Shown: positions 54,064-64,000 of the stretch, piece after piece | How the letters are laid out: every line of letters starts with the position of its first letter | How positions within the stretch are numbered: position 1 is the first letter of the stretch | Position numbers and translations under genes: made by a program | The notes under the pieces: model-generated | The model's input: the letters and a program-made list of their open reading frames with translations, nothing else | What the model was told of the DNA's origin: nothing | The model's database searches: none | NCBI RefSeq assembly: GCF_037392515.1 | Contig: NC_090290.1 | Location: 37,013,753-37,077,752 of the forward strand | DNA from: Haliotis asinina | Lineage: Eukaryota; Mollusca; Gastropoda; Lepetellida; Haliotidae | Direction: 5' to 3' | DNA: 64,000 bases

Positions 54064-56974
54064 TTACGGTTCTTCGTCGTCTTCGTCTTCATCTTCTTCG
54101 GAACCACCGATACCTCCAGCCCCAGGCAGACTCGCCACTGTGAAGGAGTGAGGGAAAATACGAGTGAGCGAGTGAGTGAGTGAGTGAGTGATACTAACGA
54201 GTACGCTGCTGAAAAAAAAGAGGAATTATATTTTTTTAGAGCAGGGATTCGAAAGGAATCTGGATTCAGGATACAAAGGTACTACCATTGAATGTGACTA
54301 CACAGCAGATTGCTGCAGTTAGACGACTCACCCATCCAAGCCACAAACTAAAATGCTCAGCAGATACGATCTTCTAAATGTATACTCATGGAAATTAACA
54401 GGGGAACCAATAAAAGTACAAGTGGTCCTTTATTCATTTTCAGAATTTCACTCACAATACACTACGGTGTAGAAACCTGGAAAAGAATAAATTAACACAT
54501 ATACTCTCATATGTTCCCTTATTCGTTTCCATGAGTATTAAGAACGTTCAAACAAGAAAACAAAATTTACATCTGATAGTACCGTTACAATAATGTCACC
54601 CAGCCATCATCTCTTGAACGGTACTAAAACGGAACCTAATTTATTTAGTGAAGGTCGCCAGTGAGTGAGTGAGTTTAGTTTCACGCCACACTCCAGCAAT
54701 ATTCCAGCAATATTCCAGCAATATGGCGGAGTGAAGGCCCCGAATAGGGTATGGTGCCGACAAACCACAAACAGGTTAAAGCTGGGGTTCGACAACACGG
54801 TGACAAGATTCTACACGCATACAGAACAAAATTTTAGCAAAATTTTAAACTATTTGTTTCGCCGTTTTAGTAATATTCAAGCAATGGGCACTACACACTG
54901 TACTCATTAAATCATTATCGTGGCATAAACATACCAAAAGTGCAGCTGTTCAGACTAGAAAGGTTCTGTTTAGGCATATTAATGACATTACACAGATTTA
55001 AACCAATTCTGTTTGAATTATTTTCTTGGATATTTGACACCAAAACTATGCCTATTTCACTCTATGGCTCTGGCTCTACACAGTGCTGGGTGAATGTGGC
55101 AGGTACCCTCGGATATTCTTGCATTTAAACGTGCAATAAAATTAGGATGAGGTTATTGAATATGCTTATGTAGACATCCTACATATAGCATCCTTTTACG
55201 AGCAGCTACTAAAGGGAAAAGTAACTGGGTCTCCAAACTGACCTACTTATTGTTTCGACTTGGATATGTCTGTGTATGGGAGTCACAAACAATAATTAGT
55301 AAAGAATCCTTTATTGCTTAACTTATGACAAGATTACAGTGTTCGTTTGAACAAGTCGTGGATAGCGTTAATATATTCACAGGGGATAAGCCGGAATGCT
55401 CAGCCGGAAGTTGGTCGTCATCAAATACGGAAGAGAATTAGTCCCATACTTCATACGATTTTGATATTTCCAAATAGTCAATGTATATGTCAGATTGTAT
55501 GGTATCACAGAAGCTAAAATCTTGACATAGATGGTACGTTACCTCATTTAGCCTAAAGATACACAATACATGAATTTAAGAGATTATGTTTTATAGAGGT
55601 CGAATGTGGTCGATTTCTCTGCTTTTCCGATTCGCCCCGAAAAACGTGTCAAGACCTACTTCAAATGTAAACAAAATATAATATGTCACGACCAAATGAT
55701 ATACATGTATGTAGGTTATAATCCATGACCATTCAGCTTCGAAGACAAGTCCATTTCATAAACATCTTCTCTAAATACCAACATCTTACAAAGTTTGGGG
55801 CTCAAGCTTTACCGGGATCGACTGTCTGTCGAGGAATTGTATTTGACGACGATCACCTTACGACTGAACATGGACATGGCTTACACCTCTGTGTAATTAC
55901 GGCGAAATCCACTGTGGAAGTCTGTACTCTATGTCTTATGTCTTATGTCTGTACCATTTCACTTGTTTCCCTAATGGCCGTTCTGCACAATCACACAAGC
56001 AAGTTCAAAGTGTAGGTACCCAAGAACAGAGCAACGCTTACCACAGATATCGAATGGACCCAAGTCAAGACATGTGCTGCCAGGGGAACATTCTGTTCTA
56101 CAAGGTCGATCTACAAAACAAACATGGGAAGACGAGGCTCATTCACAAATCCAAGTTAGCCACTGCATTTTGTATATACAGTTCATACGTGCGTGAATGC
56201 ACGTTAATTATTGTCACGATTTCCCAATTAAACCACGGGAACAGCACATATATGCTTCATACCGTGTATCACCTGACAGAATAGAATCTGAACATTAGGC
56301 GTCACGATCGAACGCATAGGCCATATGACTACAATCTTTCCCCCGTTATATTGTAGACTTAAAACACAGTGATAAGTACAATTAAGCAGAGGCTGAAGTA
56401 AGGTACATTTAAGTATAATTTTGGTTATCTGTAACTTTGACAAAAAACATGGCAAAATACAAGACAACCTTGGTAGCCATATACAGGACAATCCCAAATT
56501 TGAAGCAACATTTACATACATATGTGACATGCAAGTCCTATTTGACGTGCCTTGGCATGTGTTTGTGATAGGTGCCAGCGTTTAGGAGAAACAGAGTTTC
56601 GCGAATCTCTGGTGCCATCACTGTTTGATATTGATTCCTAAATGCATGTTCAACAAATAGTCGGACGTGTGCAATGGACTCTGCTCTGGGCCGAGACGCC
56701 TAAGTTGTTACGTAAAAAGCTTTCTCGCTGAAATGGATGCTGTCACAAAGCTAAAATACTCACAAAAGTTCGCACATTCACATCGAGAAGAATTAATATA
56801 AAATCTAATAGAATTATATTTACATACTACAAAATGGAGTTAACCAGAATACCTCACTGTGAGAGCATAGTTGTTTATCTATCGTAAAAAACGTTTACAA
56901 TTCTGATCCCTACCCAGAGAATGCACTGCACTCAGAAGGAGGAACACCAACACCAATTGCCGAACCGCCGTCAT
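54064..56974 (-). CDS. small secreted peptide, locus D (acidic tail; cysteine exon not found)
   Basis: Two exon candidates match the family pattern. Exon 1, 56974-56914 (61 nt), follows the acceptor ATTTCAG directly at the ATG and encodes the signal peptide MTAVRQLVLVFLLLSAVHSL, ending G|GTAGGG, phase 1. The tail exon, 54137-54064 (74 nt), follows TTCACAG in phase 1 and encodes VASLPGAGGIGG then SEEDEDEDDEEP and TAA, with AATAAA just after. A phase 1-1 cysteine exon is expected between them but was not recognised. Direct joining keeps the frame, giving about 44 residues without cysteines. Either the exon is lost, too diverged to see, or the two exons are not one gene. Function unknown. Confidence 0.45.
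54660..54735 (-). mobile_element. SINE 3' tail fragment
   Basis: GAGTGAGTGAGTTTAGTTTC, ACGCCACACTCCAGCAATA. An AATATTCCAGC repeat is expanded to three copies. Confidence 0.75.
54740..56195. other. presumed intron of locus D with unassigned open frames
   Basis: Plus-strand open frames at 55725-56015 and 55931-56284 overlap in different frames and show cysteine/histidine-rich stretches, but no domain was recognised. Possibly remains of a transposon gene. Confidence 0.3.
56200..56335 (-). mobile_element. degenerate tRNA-derived SINE (family 1)
   Basis: ATTAGGCGTCACGATCGAAC and GCATAGGCCATATGACTAC match the complement of the family-1 head with decay. Confidence 0.5.
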
Positions 56975-57255
56975 CTGAAATATATATACGTCATAGAGTC
57001 TTTAATATCTTGTAAATCTGTAAATCCTGTTAAATAAAGTACCGATAAATAGGTGGTTCTGTGGATACATGGTTTTGGCAAGAAACATAATGCCACTTAA
57101 CAATGACACAAAAATATGCTTTCATTTACACACACGAAAAGGAAATGTTTCAGAACGAATAAACGAACGTGGCTTCACAGTAAACATGAACATAATTATG
57201 CAATATGAACACTACGTAAACATATTTCCCCGATAAACATGATTAAACATATTCA

Positions 57256-57263
57256 CTTTTATA
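57256..57263 (-). promoter_or_regulatory. candidate TATA element of locus D
   Basis: Minus-strand TATAAAAG in TTTTTTATAAAAGTGAATATG resembles the gene C context ACATAAAAGTGAAAAATG. It lies about 280 nt upstream of the signal-peptide exon. Weak evidence. Confidence 0.25.
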
Positions 57264-57269
57264 AAAAAG

Positions 57270-59020
57270 ATGGTAGATTACATAATTATTATAAGGAAAC
57301 TTTGACAATACACTTATGCATATTGGTTTAAATGCTTCTTGACTTTATGTGCTGTTCATACCTACCTTGTCAAATGAAGTAATGTGTAACATATGTGCTT
57401 ATGATAATCAGTAGACACTGTATGTGCTACCTTCAAATATGTTCGATATAATCAATTACTATACATGCCTCCTAATTACCCAATGCACAATACAATACTA
57501 ACTTTAATAAAGTATTCGATAAATTGACGTGTTTCATTTGTGAACAATGGGAATGGAGATCAAAGGTCTAGCCGTTCTAAACTGCCATGAAGGACGTATT
57601 ACACACGTTGGATTGAAATTGACTGATGTGAATGACCAAGTTTCATATTGTGCATACACTATTTGCATTTGTATTACGTGCACGTGTGTTTGGCACAATT
57701 CCAACAACACAGGTATATGAATATTGCAGCAAAATAAGCAGTCATCTTTGACTTTATCCTTTTGAAATATGAACGATCCGTGGAATTGCCTTATATGTTC
57801 CATATTAAGACCTGACCATCCTTGAATCGGAATTTCAATTTGGTCGAGAAGGTGAAAGAGAACTTACGATATATCGATCATTTCATGACTTTTAATGACT
57901 GCCAAAATAAGCCATTCGCTTCCATTGATTTACCAACTCAAGTCAAAACATTTATTACAGAACAGTATCGTATCCTTTTTACTGGCTTCTGCCCTATTGC
58001 ACAACTGAGTGCAATAACCAGTCCAGAATTTTTAGACTAATTCATATAACTGGATGTATAAATATTAATCAGTATGATTTGATAGTCTTGTATACTGCAA
58101 CACCACGCTCCTTCTAATCCTTGTATATACGTCCTTGCATACAGCGTGCTCTGTCGCACAGCGAGCTCTGACAAACGGACACCCAGAAATCGTGGAAATC
58201 TCAAAACAAGGCTCTGCCGCCAGCAAATTTGGCGGTCTGGTACTGAATTGATCTCATATCAGTCCCATTGTGTGCTGCACTGAATAGGTGAAAACACATA
58301 TAACAGGTGTAACCAGTGAGCCAGATGCATTGTGAATCATTTTACGACCTCATCAAACAAGGCAGTCTGTGACGTCTTAGTTTAGGTATGCTGTTTTCAC
58401 TTCGCCATAAAACTTAGAAATACGATATCATTAAAGTTTAAAATTAAATTATATTTGTAAATACCATTTTCTTCTGAAAGAAGGAATTGGAATTCTGTGT
58501 AACCAGAGTTGATTGTCTATTTTCATTTTCACACGAGAAATTTCGAATCGGGTGAAAGGTACGTCATTGTCTGAATAGGTTACCAATTCTCATGTTTATG
58601 TATGTTATAATTCAAAGTCTATGAGTTTTTCAATGATGAAAAGGACAGAGGTAGGCCCAAGTATGCAATTACTAAATACATACAGCGCCTTGCCTGTGCA
58701 GTTTGGATGTCATCTCCCCAGCTCACAAATTGCCAAGAACCAGTTAACGGTCGCTTTTCACGCTGATCCTTTTTCTTTAAAAAAATATTTATGTCACAAA
58801 CATTATGTCATTTGCTCAGTTACTTTTTCTTACATTCTTTTATGTTCATTTGCTTTTGTGTCAATTGCTTTTTGCGCAATTCGTCGGCGTCATTTTGTTT
58901 CAAACGGAATGTACCTCTGATTAAAATAACGTATTGGAAGCTGTGAGCCACAACGTTTCGCTTTCGAGTCTAGAACCTAATCAACACGTCGCTGAATTTG
59001 AAACACAACATGTACATGTG
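57270..59020. other. intergenic, nothing recognised
   Basis: No gene or repeat family recognised. Confidence 0.4.
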
Positions 59021-59023
59021 AGT

Positions 59024-59270
59024 AGTTGAATGAGTTTAGTTTTACGCCACACTCTGCAATATTCCAGCTATATGGCGACGGTTTGTAAACAATCGAGTCT
59101 GGCCAGACAACCCACTGATCAACAGCATGAACATCGATCTGCGCAACTGGAATACGATGATATGTGTCAACCAAGTCAGCAAGCCTGACGAAGCGATCCC
59201 GTTAGTCGCCTTTTCTGGCAAGCATGGGTTACTGAAGATCAATTCTAACACGGACCTTCATGGGCACATG
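59024..59270 (-). mobile_element. SINE family 2, near full length
   Basis: TTTAGTTTTACGCCACACTC, CAACCAAGTCAGCAAGCCTG, CCGTTAGTCGCCTTTTCTGG, GCAAGCATGGGTTACTGA. Confidence 0.85.
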
Positions 59271-59439
59271 TACATGTACATGTGACTCTTCTATATGTGG
59301 TGGTCAGAACCCATAGAGTGATCACAGACAACATCACAGGAGCCATTGCTTAATTCGTTTAATCAGAACAATGTTGGCATCAACCGACCCATCAGCATGA
59401 TGGTGGTTCTGACCACACAGAAGAAGCCCTTCGACAGTG

Positions 59440-62400
59440 TCATTTCCTCCCCGGAGGATGACCTCCTTGGTTTCCAAACCCGTTTGCCTCTTCATCACTG
59501 CCATCTCCTTCGGGTTCTGTAAAGATAATCCCAAGATTATTCAATATAACACCCCACCGCCTATACACTGTATCCTTGTCTACTGACACTGCTGAGTAAC
59601 AGTTAAAGTTGAACAACATTGGGTGCGTGGAATCCTTGAATGGGTGACCGTGTTCGGCACATGTGGTCTCATCTTAGTTAAATGATTTTGTTCAAACATG
59701 GCACAGTTCACCCAGCAGAAAATTTGTACCCAGCGGAATAAGTCAAATGACTAACCTTCTAGCGCCTGACTGGCAGCTTGGGTTATCAGGGATATTATCC
59801 AAGCTGCTCATGATATTGATCACTGGATTGTCTATCCAGACCCGATTATTTACAGACTGCCGCCATACAGTTGGAATGTTTGGCGTAAAACTAAACTCAC
59901 TCACTCAATCAATAACGTAAATGCAACTTAATGCCCACGAGGGCTAAAATATGAGGGTTCATATTTTTAATACGATGCCCTAGGGTCAAGGTGACTTGAC
60001 GTCATGAACAATGCTATGACGTCACGTTTCTTCTGCGATGTTGAGTTCCACATGCGGCGACAGCGGGTAGCCAGCCTATGTTTGAAAGTAGATTTGACTT
60101 TATTTTCCTCAATTTGACGACTTCAGTAATAAGGAGAATATTATACTCGATCCCACTTATGCTATGTTTACGACACTCGTGCCTAAATATTGGTATATCC
60201 CTCTCTCTCACTCAGGTAATACCAACATGTAAGCACTCGTGTTGTAAATATAGCATGATATGAGCGCGAACATAACATCCTCATGATCACTGATTTCTCG
60301 TTCGGTCCTTCTAAAGGATAAAGAGCTAACTCCATTTTCTCGCATTATATGAAGACACACGGTTCCACCCTCCTGTCATATCTTCAAACGTAATCTCTGT
60401 TCTAATACGGCCCTTTCATGGTGCGAGTGATCTGGACTGGAGGTTGTTTTGGCCGTATTAGAACAGAGTTTAAGTAGGCAGATATGTCAGGAGTTACCTC
60501 TGTGGCAAGAATGAACTTTATACTGCCATTGTGACTTGAGTGTCATTGAATTTGCCCTGGTCTTAATTTCTAGTGGATCAGCAATTATACTGAATAGCAA
60601 AAGAAACACAACTCTGTATTTTGGTTGAGATTTTAAATAAACGACATGAACATAAACACTTTTTTATGAGATTTCATTTTTTCAAAACTTTGCTTTTCAG
60701 TATACTTTGCAAAAATCTTCATTAGTTGACGAGTTACATGATGCAGTTGTTAATTTATAACAATGGATTTATTTGATCACTGATATCTCAAGGTCACTTG
60801 TTTCAATAAGGAAATCATCACGTTCAGTCTTTAATTTCAAATACATACTGCACACAAAACCACCTCCCATGCTCTTGCATATTTGTCCGTCAGAACACTC
60901 CGGGACACAATCCCCTGAAAAACATAAACACATCAAGTATGCTCTTGTCGTTCAACGTATCTATCTTATGTAATACTTCAGTGTTTATTTTGAACTGTTT
61001 ATTTCATAGGTATCGTGTCACAATAAGGAGTACCAGAGTTAAGCAAGTAGGAAATGCTATATTTCCAGATGACATATAAACTAGCCCACGACAAGAAAAC
61101 AAAATTAGAGTTATGTCCCTTCCATCGATTTGCATTAGCAAAGCATCGGTAATTTCCGTACATCATACATGTCTCAGTTATTCGAGATAAAGAATTGCTA
61201 ACAACGAAGTACCAAAGCCCGGCAGACCCAGCGTTTAACATAGGAAATATTTCTTGCTTGTAAGCTGGTACATTGCATTTAATAAGAGAGCGCTCATCCA
61301 ACCAGAGAACTACTTCCATGTGTGAGATATGGTAAAGAGAAATGTTTGTACATGCCAGTATCATAGTTCACGGCTTCTGGCGCCAGCGGACATACATTAC
61401 AAAACATCCAAACCTTGTTTCGAAAATGAAGGAAAACATCTCACTATTTCATGCAATGAGTTTCATGGGTACAGTTTTGAGGTCCGATGTTTATCCTGAA
61501 ACTATTTACAACAATTAGTTAGATTTAAAAAGTTATTATTGGTTTGTATCACACGGGGGAAAGCGCAGTAGTTGGAATAGTGAAACAAATGCACTTGTGA
61601 TATGTGATGAACCTGACCTTAGACCAACTTTACTTGTTATAGGTGTTTCATTTAATGTGCATACTCCCTTGCTGTACGGACAAAAAAAAGCGATTTGAAA
61701 CTATGATCGTTAGTTAAACATCTTTCATCCCAAGGTGAAAAATCATGAGGAATTCCAATCTTAATTTCACTTTATTCGATTTACTTTTTTGTTTAAAGTG
61801 AAATTCATCGGTACGTTTTCTTTGCAAACGGACTATAATGGCGTTTTTAGACCCCATGGTGCAACGTTTGAAGTCTGTTAGTGTTCACCAACATCTGTTG
61901 ATGATTGCTAACTGCGGTGTAAAACTTCATTCATTCACATCTTATGCAGAGGAACTGATTGGACCTCCTCTCGGTGCAGATATACAGCACATGAAGATCG
62001 GTTGAAATGTTTGATCATCAAATGTACACTAAGATATAAGTCAGGGGGACAGAAATATGAAATATTGGGCCCGATACACGTGAACATGACCGTATTGATT
62101 TATTTCTCGATAAAGTTGTGCCATTACTCATTGAAAAGTGTTGTTTTTCATTTATGGCCATGTTCTTAGTTTAGGAAAAATAACAAGTTGATTAATCAGT
62201 AAAACGAGATCAACCAGCACAACATATGGTGCTATTTAGTATATTTATGTTTCACACCATTGTCATCTCCATGTGACCCGTTAAGATCCTGGGATAGAAT
62301 AGGTCTCCAGCAACAAATCCTTGCCATAAAAAGCGACTATGCTTGTCGTAAGAGGCGACTAACGGGATCGGGTGGTCAAGCTCGCTGACTTGGTTGACAC

Positions 62401-63512
62401 ATGTCATCGGTTCCCAATTGCGCAGATTGATGCTCATGTTATTGATCCCTGGATTGTCTGATCCAGACCCGATTATTTACAGACCACCGCCATATGGCTG
62501 GAATATTGCTGAGTGCGGCGTAATCTAAACTCACTCACTCACTCACCTCATCTCCAAGTTAGTAAACGTGATAAATCGATGTGACTTGTAGTGGGTTGAG
62601 TTAAGTTAAGTTGGGCTTTAAGTCACATCGGCATTATTTCAGCCAGGGAGTAACGAGATCAAGTTTGCACTTATTACCGTTTACGTGTTAATCATATGTA
62701 GCAACACCTCGAATCCTTGGTCCTAGCATGTCGGGCTACCCGTAGCTCCACAAAAGCGGATTTCGACATGCTCACCTAACAAGAGAGTCAGTTGGTCCTT
62801 CTTATCAGGACACGGTTACAAACAGGATGTGAAATAGATATAATATATTTCAAAATAATATTCGCAAATTGACACACGCGGTAAGTACTGGAATAATACG
62901 CGTACGGTGTCAAATCATACTCGTTCACCACTTGGGACACGGTGTCAAATCATGCTCGTTCACCACTTGGGACACCGGACAACTGACGATGGGGACAGTA
63001 CATAAGGAAAATAGACCAGCAAAACATCATCAGAATGCAGGCCCTTTACCTGCAGATCACGTTTTAAACATGTTTGGAAGACGTGTACATATGCCCCGAA
63101 GTCAAAGGAGGAGTGGACAAGACCAGGAATTGTCATTGATTCAATCCATGTCACGCCGAAAAGATAAAAATTATATACCTTGGATGCATAATTATATATT
63201 TATTTCTCAAAATATCTTGAACGTTCAATGCCAAGACACTCTTCTTCTTCCTTGGTTGTTGAACCATAAAAAACACCAACACCAACATATTCTGTTGATT
63301 GTCATGTTACAATCAGCTCTCCTTGTCTGGTCTACGCATTACCATTGCTCGATACGTCAGTTCTCTTACCATCTCTTATGTTCACATTTACCAGACTATT
63401 CTTGAGAGTACGGTAACCAAGCAAAAGAGATAACGTGAGATAACGTACCTTCTACGTGAAGCGTGAGCAGCGCTACAAGCATCAGTAGAGAGATCAAAAT
63501 CCCAGTCCGCAT
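59440..63512 (-). CDS. small secreted half-EGF peptide, locus E (Gly/acidic tail)
   Basis: Three coding exons join in frame to give 68 residues: 63512-63449 (64 nt), 60914-60849 (66 nt) and 59516-59440 (77 nt). Exon 1 follows CCTACAG plus a 6-nt leader and encodes the signal peptide MRTGILISLLMLVALLTLHV, ending G|GTACGT. Exon 2 (acceptor TTTTTCAG) encodes DCVPECSDGQICKSMGGGFV then C, i.e. C-x3-C-x5-C-x8-C, ending A|GTATGT. Exon 3 (acceptor TTTACAG) encodes KPEGDGSDEEANGFGNQGG, HPPGRK, TGA. The cysteine exon has the same length and phases as in locus C, and both tails carry GFGN(N/Q)GG. This is the best-preserved member. The mature peptide would be about 47 residues with two disulfides. Function unknown; expression not testable here. 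Confidence 0.72.
59795..59912 (+). mobile_element. SINE family 2 3' fragment
   Basis: TTGATCACTGGATTGTCTAT, GATTATTTACAGACTGCCGC, GGCGTAAAACTAAACTCACTC. In intron 2 of peptide gene E. Confidence 0.82.
60361..60530. mobile_element. MITE with long inverted termini (copy 2 of 2)
   Basis: TCATATCTTCAAACGTAATC, TCTGTTCTAATACGGCCCTT at the left is mirrored by GGCCGTATTAGAACAGAGTT at the right. The internal TTTCATGGTGCGAGTG is shared with 27601-28072. In intron 2 of peptide gene E. Confidence 0.75.
60579..60713. mobile_element. Tc1-like MITE (copy 3 of 3)
   Basis: Left ATACTGAATAGCAAAAGAAA, right TTTGCTTTTCAGTATAC. In intron 2 of peptide gene E. Confidence 0.75.
60999..61364 (-). other. unassigned 121-codon open frame in intron 1 of peptide gene E
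   Basis: Starts MILACTNISLYHISHMEVVL and contains several Cys and Trp residues. No domain recognised. It partly coincides with a dispersed repeat shared with 30.7 kb, so it may be repeat-derived. Confidence 0.25.
61341..61460. repeat. dispersed repeat shared with 30693-30815
   Basis: TGTTTGTACATGCCAG, AACCTTGTTTCGAAAATGAA, CACTATTTCATGC blocks in the same order. Confidence 0.5.
61461..62270. other. intron 1 of peptide gene E, mostly unique
   Basis: A degenerate SINE tail (GATTGCTAACTGCGGTGTAA, CATTCATTCAC) lies at about 61900-61937. Otherwise nothing recognised. Confidence 0.4.
62273..62548 (+). mobile_element. SINE family 2, full length
   Basis: TGACCCGTTAAGATCCTGGG, TGTCGTAAGAGGCGACTAAC, GATCGGGTGGTCAAGCTCGC, GGAATATTGCTGAGTGCGGC, then ACTC repeats. 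In intron 1 of peptide gene E. Confidence 0.87.
62588..62662 (-). mobile_element. LINE/SINE 3' tail fragment
   Basis: The minus strand reads GGCTGAAATAATGCCGATGT, GACTTAAAGCCCAACTTAAC, matching the LINE 3' terminus rather than the SINE tails. Confidence 0.65.
62904..62978. repeat. tandem duplication of about 36 bp
   Basis: CGGTGTCAAATCATACTCGT followed by TCACCACTTGGGACA occurs twice in a row with one difference. Confidence 0.9.
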
Positions 63513-63563
63513 GGCCGTCTGTAGGGAAGAAATATGTTTGTTGAAATAACATACGTTGTTAGC

Positions 63564-63640
<77 letters not shown>
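63564..63640. repeat. CT then CA dinucleotide microsatellite
   Basis: About 43 bp of CT followed by about 30 bp of CA, just upstream of the signal-peptide exon of gene E. Confidence 0.95.
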
Positions 63641-64000
63641 TACAATGCAAAGCAAAGCAATGCAATACGATTCAATGCACATTTACTAACCATTTAGTCT
63701 TCACAAGATTCCTTCAGCGTCTATTTGTACCTGCACGAAATGTCAACGTGATCAACAAGCCTCCTGTGGGTGTGTTTGTGTAGTGCATGTTACATGCAGT
63801 TTCTCATGAATCAATAGTCATTTTTCATAGTTCATTTTTATTTGAAAAGCGAAATGCAGTTACTGCTTAAGATAGACAGGTAATGTAAATGACTGTTGAT
63901 AGATGTAATAGTTTAGAAATATGTTCGATTCAGTAAATGATACCAACAATATTTTCTCAATTCATAGGTAAATATTTCGTTCTAATATGTCTCTTGAATG
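63641..64000. other. upstream flank of peptide gene E, nothing recognised
   Basis: The leader exon and promoter of gene E should lie here or beyond the window. No convincing TATA box was identified. Confidence 0.35.

Noticed and set aside
62869-63405. 178-codon plus-strand open frame
   Set aside because: No domain, includes a tandem duplication, and lies on the opposite strand within intron 1 of peptide gene E.

Overview
This window is eukaryotic, AT-rich and dominated by transposable elements. It looks like a gastropod mollusc, most plausibly a vetigastropod such as an abalone (Haliotis). That assignment is inferred from the very many SINEs ending in ACTC repeats, from an I-group LINE carrying the same tail, and from a PAN-EGF-fibrinogen type lectin gene typical of gastropods. 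No bacterial operon, rRNA, true tRNA gene or CRISPR array is visible.

Genes. The most interesting content is a family of tiny secreted peptides, all on the minus strand, at five loci called A to E from left to right: A 6.2-7.8 kb, B 24.6-26.5 kb, C 45.9-49.3 kb, D 54.0-57.3 kb and E 59.4-63.5 kb. The coding exons are too short to show up as long open frames. Each locus has a signal-peptide exon ending in a phase-1 splice donor. Loci A, B, C and E then have a cysteine exon with C-x3-C-x5-C-x4-C (A, B) or C-x3-C-x5-C-x8-C (C, E). C, D and E have a short variable tail exon: proline-rich, acidic or glycine-rich. The cysteine exon matches cysteines 1-4 of an EGF domain, a 'half EGF'. A and B share their upstream region and TATA position. 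C and E share a 66-nt cysteine exon and a GFGN tail motif. At D no cysteine exon was found. Two conventional genes lie between them. One is a three-exon secreted PAN/EGF/fibrinogen-domain protein on the plus strand (32.97-37.50 kb). The other is an intronless ankyrin-repeat protein with a SOCS-box-like C-terminus on the minus strand (43.59-44.89 kb).

Mobile elements. 14.5-22.4 kb is one I-group LINE insertion bounded by an 11-bp target-site duplication, but it contains two different 5'UTR-ORF1 copies and two 3' tails, so it is chimeric. Three other fragments of its 3' end are scattered in the window. Two SINE families share its 3' tail: one tRNA-derived, the other with a 5' head containing a GTCG-loop-CGAC hairpin. 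22.85-23.27 kb is a palindromic foldback SINE with a 17-bp target-site duplication. A degenerate Ty3/gypsy element (8.9-12.5 kb) is split by a degenerate minus-strand LINE. There are three Tc1-like transposase relics, other LINE reverse-transcriptase relics, and six kinds of short inverted-repeat elements, several inside introns of the peptide genes.

Tandem repeats. There are arrays with units of 12, 15, 33, 42, 65 and about 118 bp plus several microsatellites. The 118-bp array has an alternating two-type order. The 65-bp array runs into the 3' end of the ankyrin/SOCS coding sequence.
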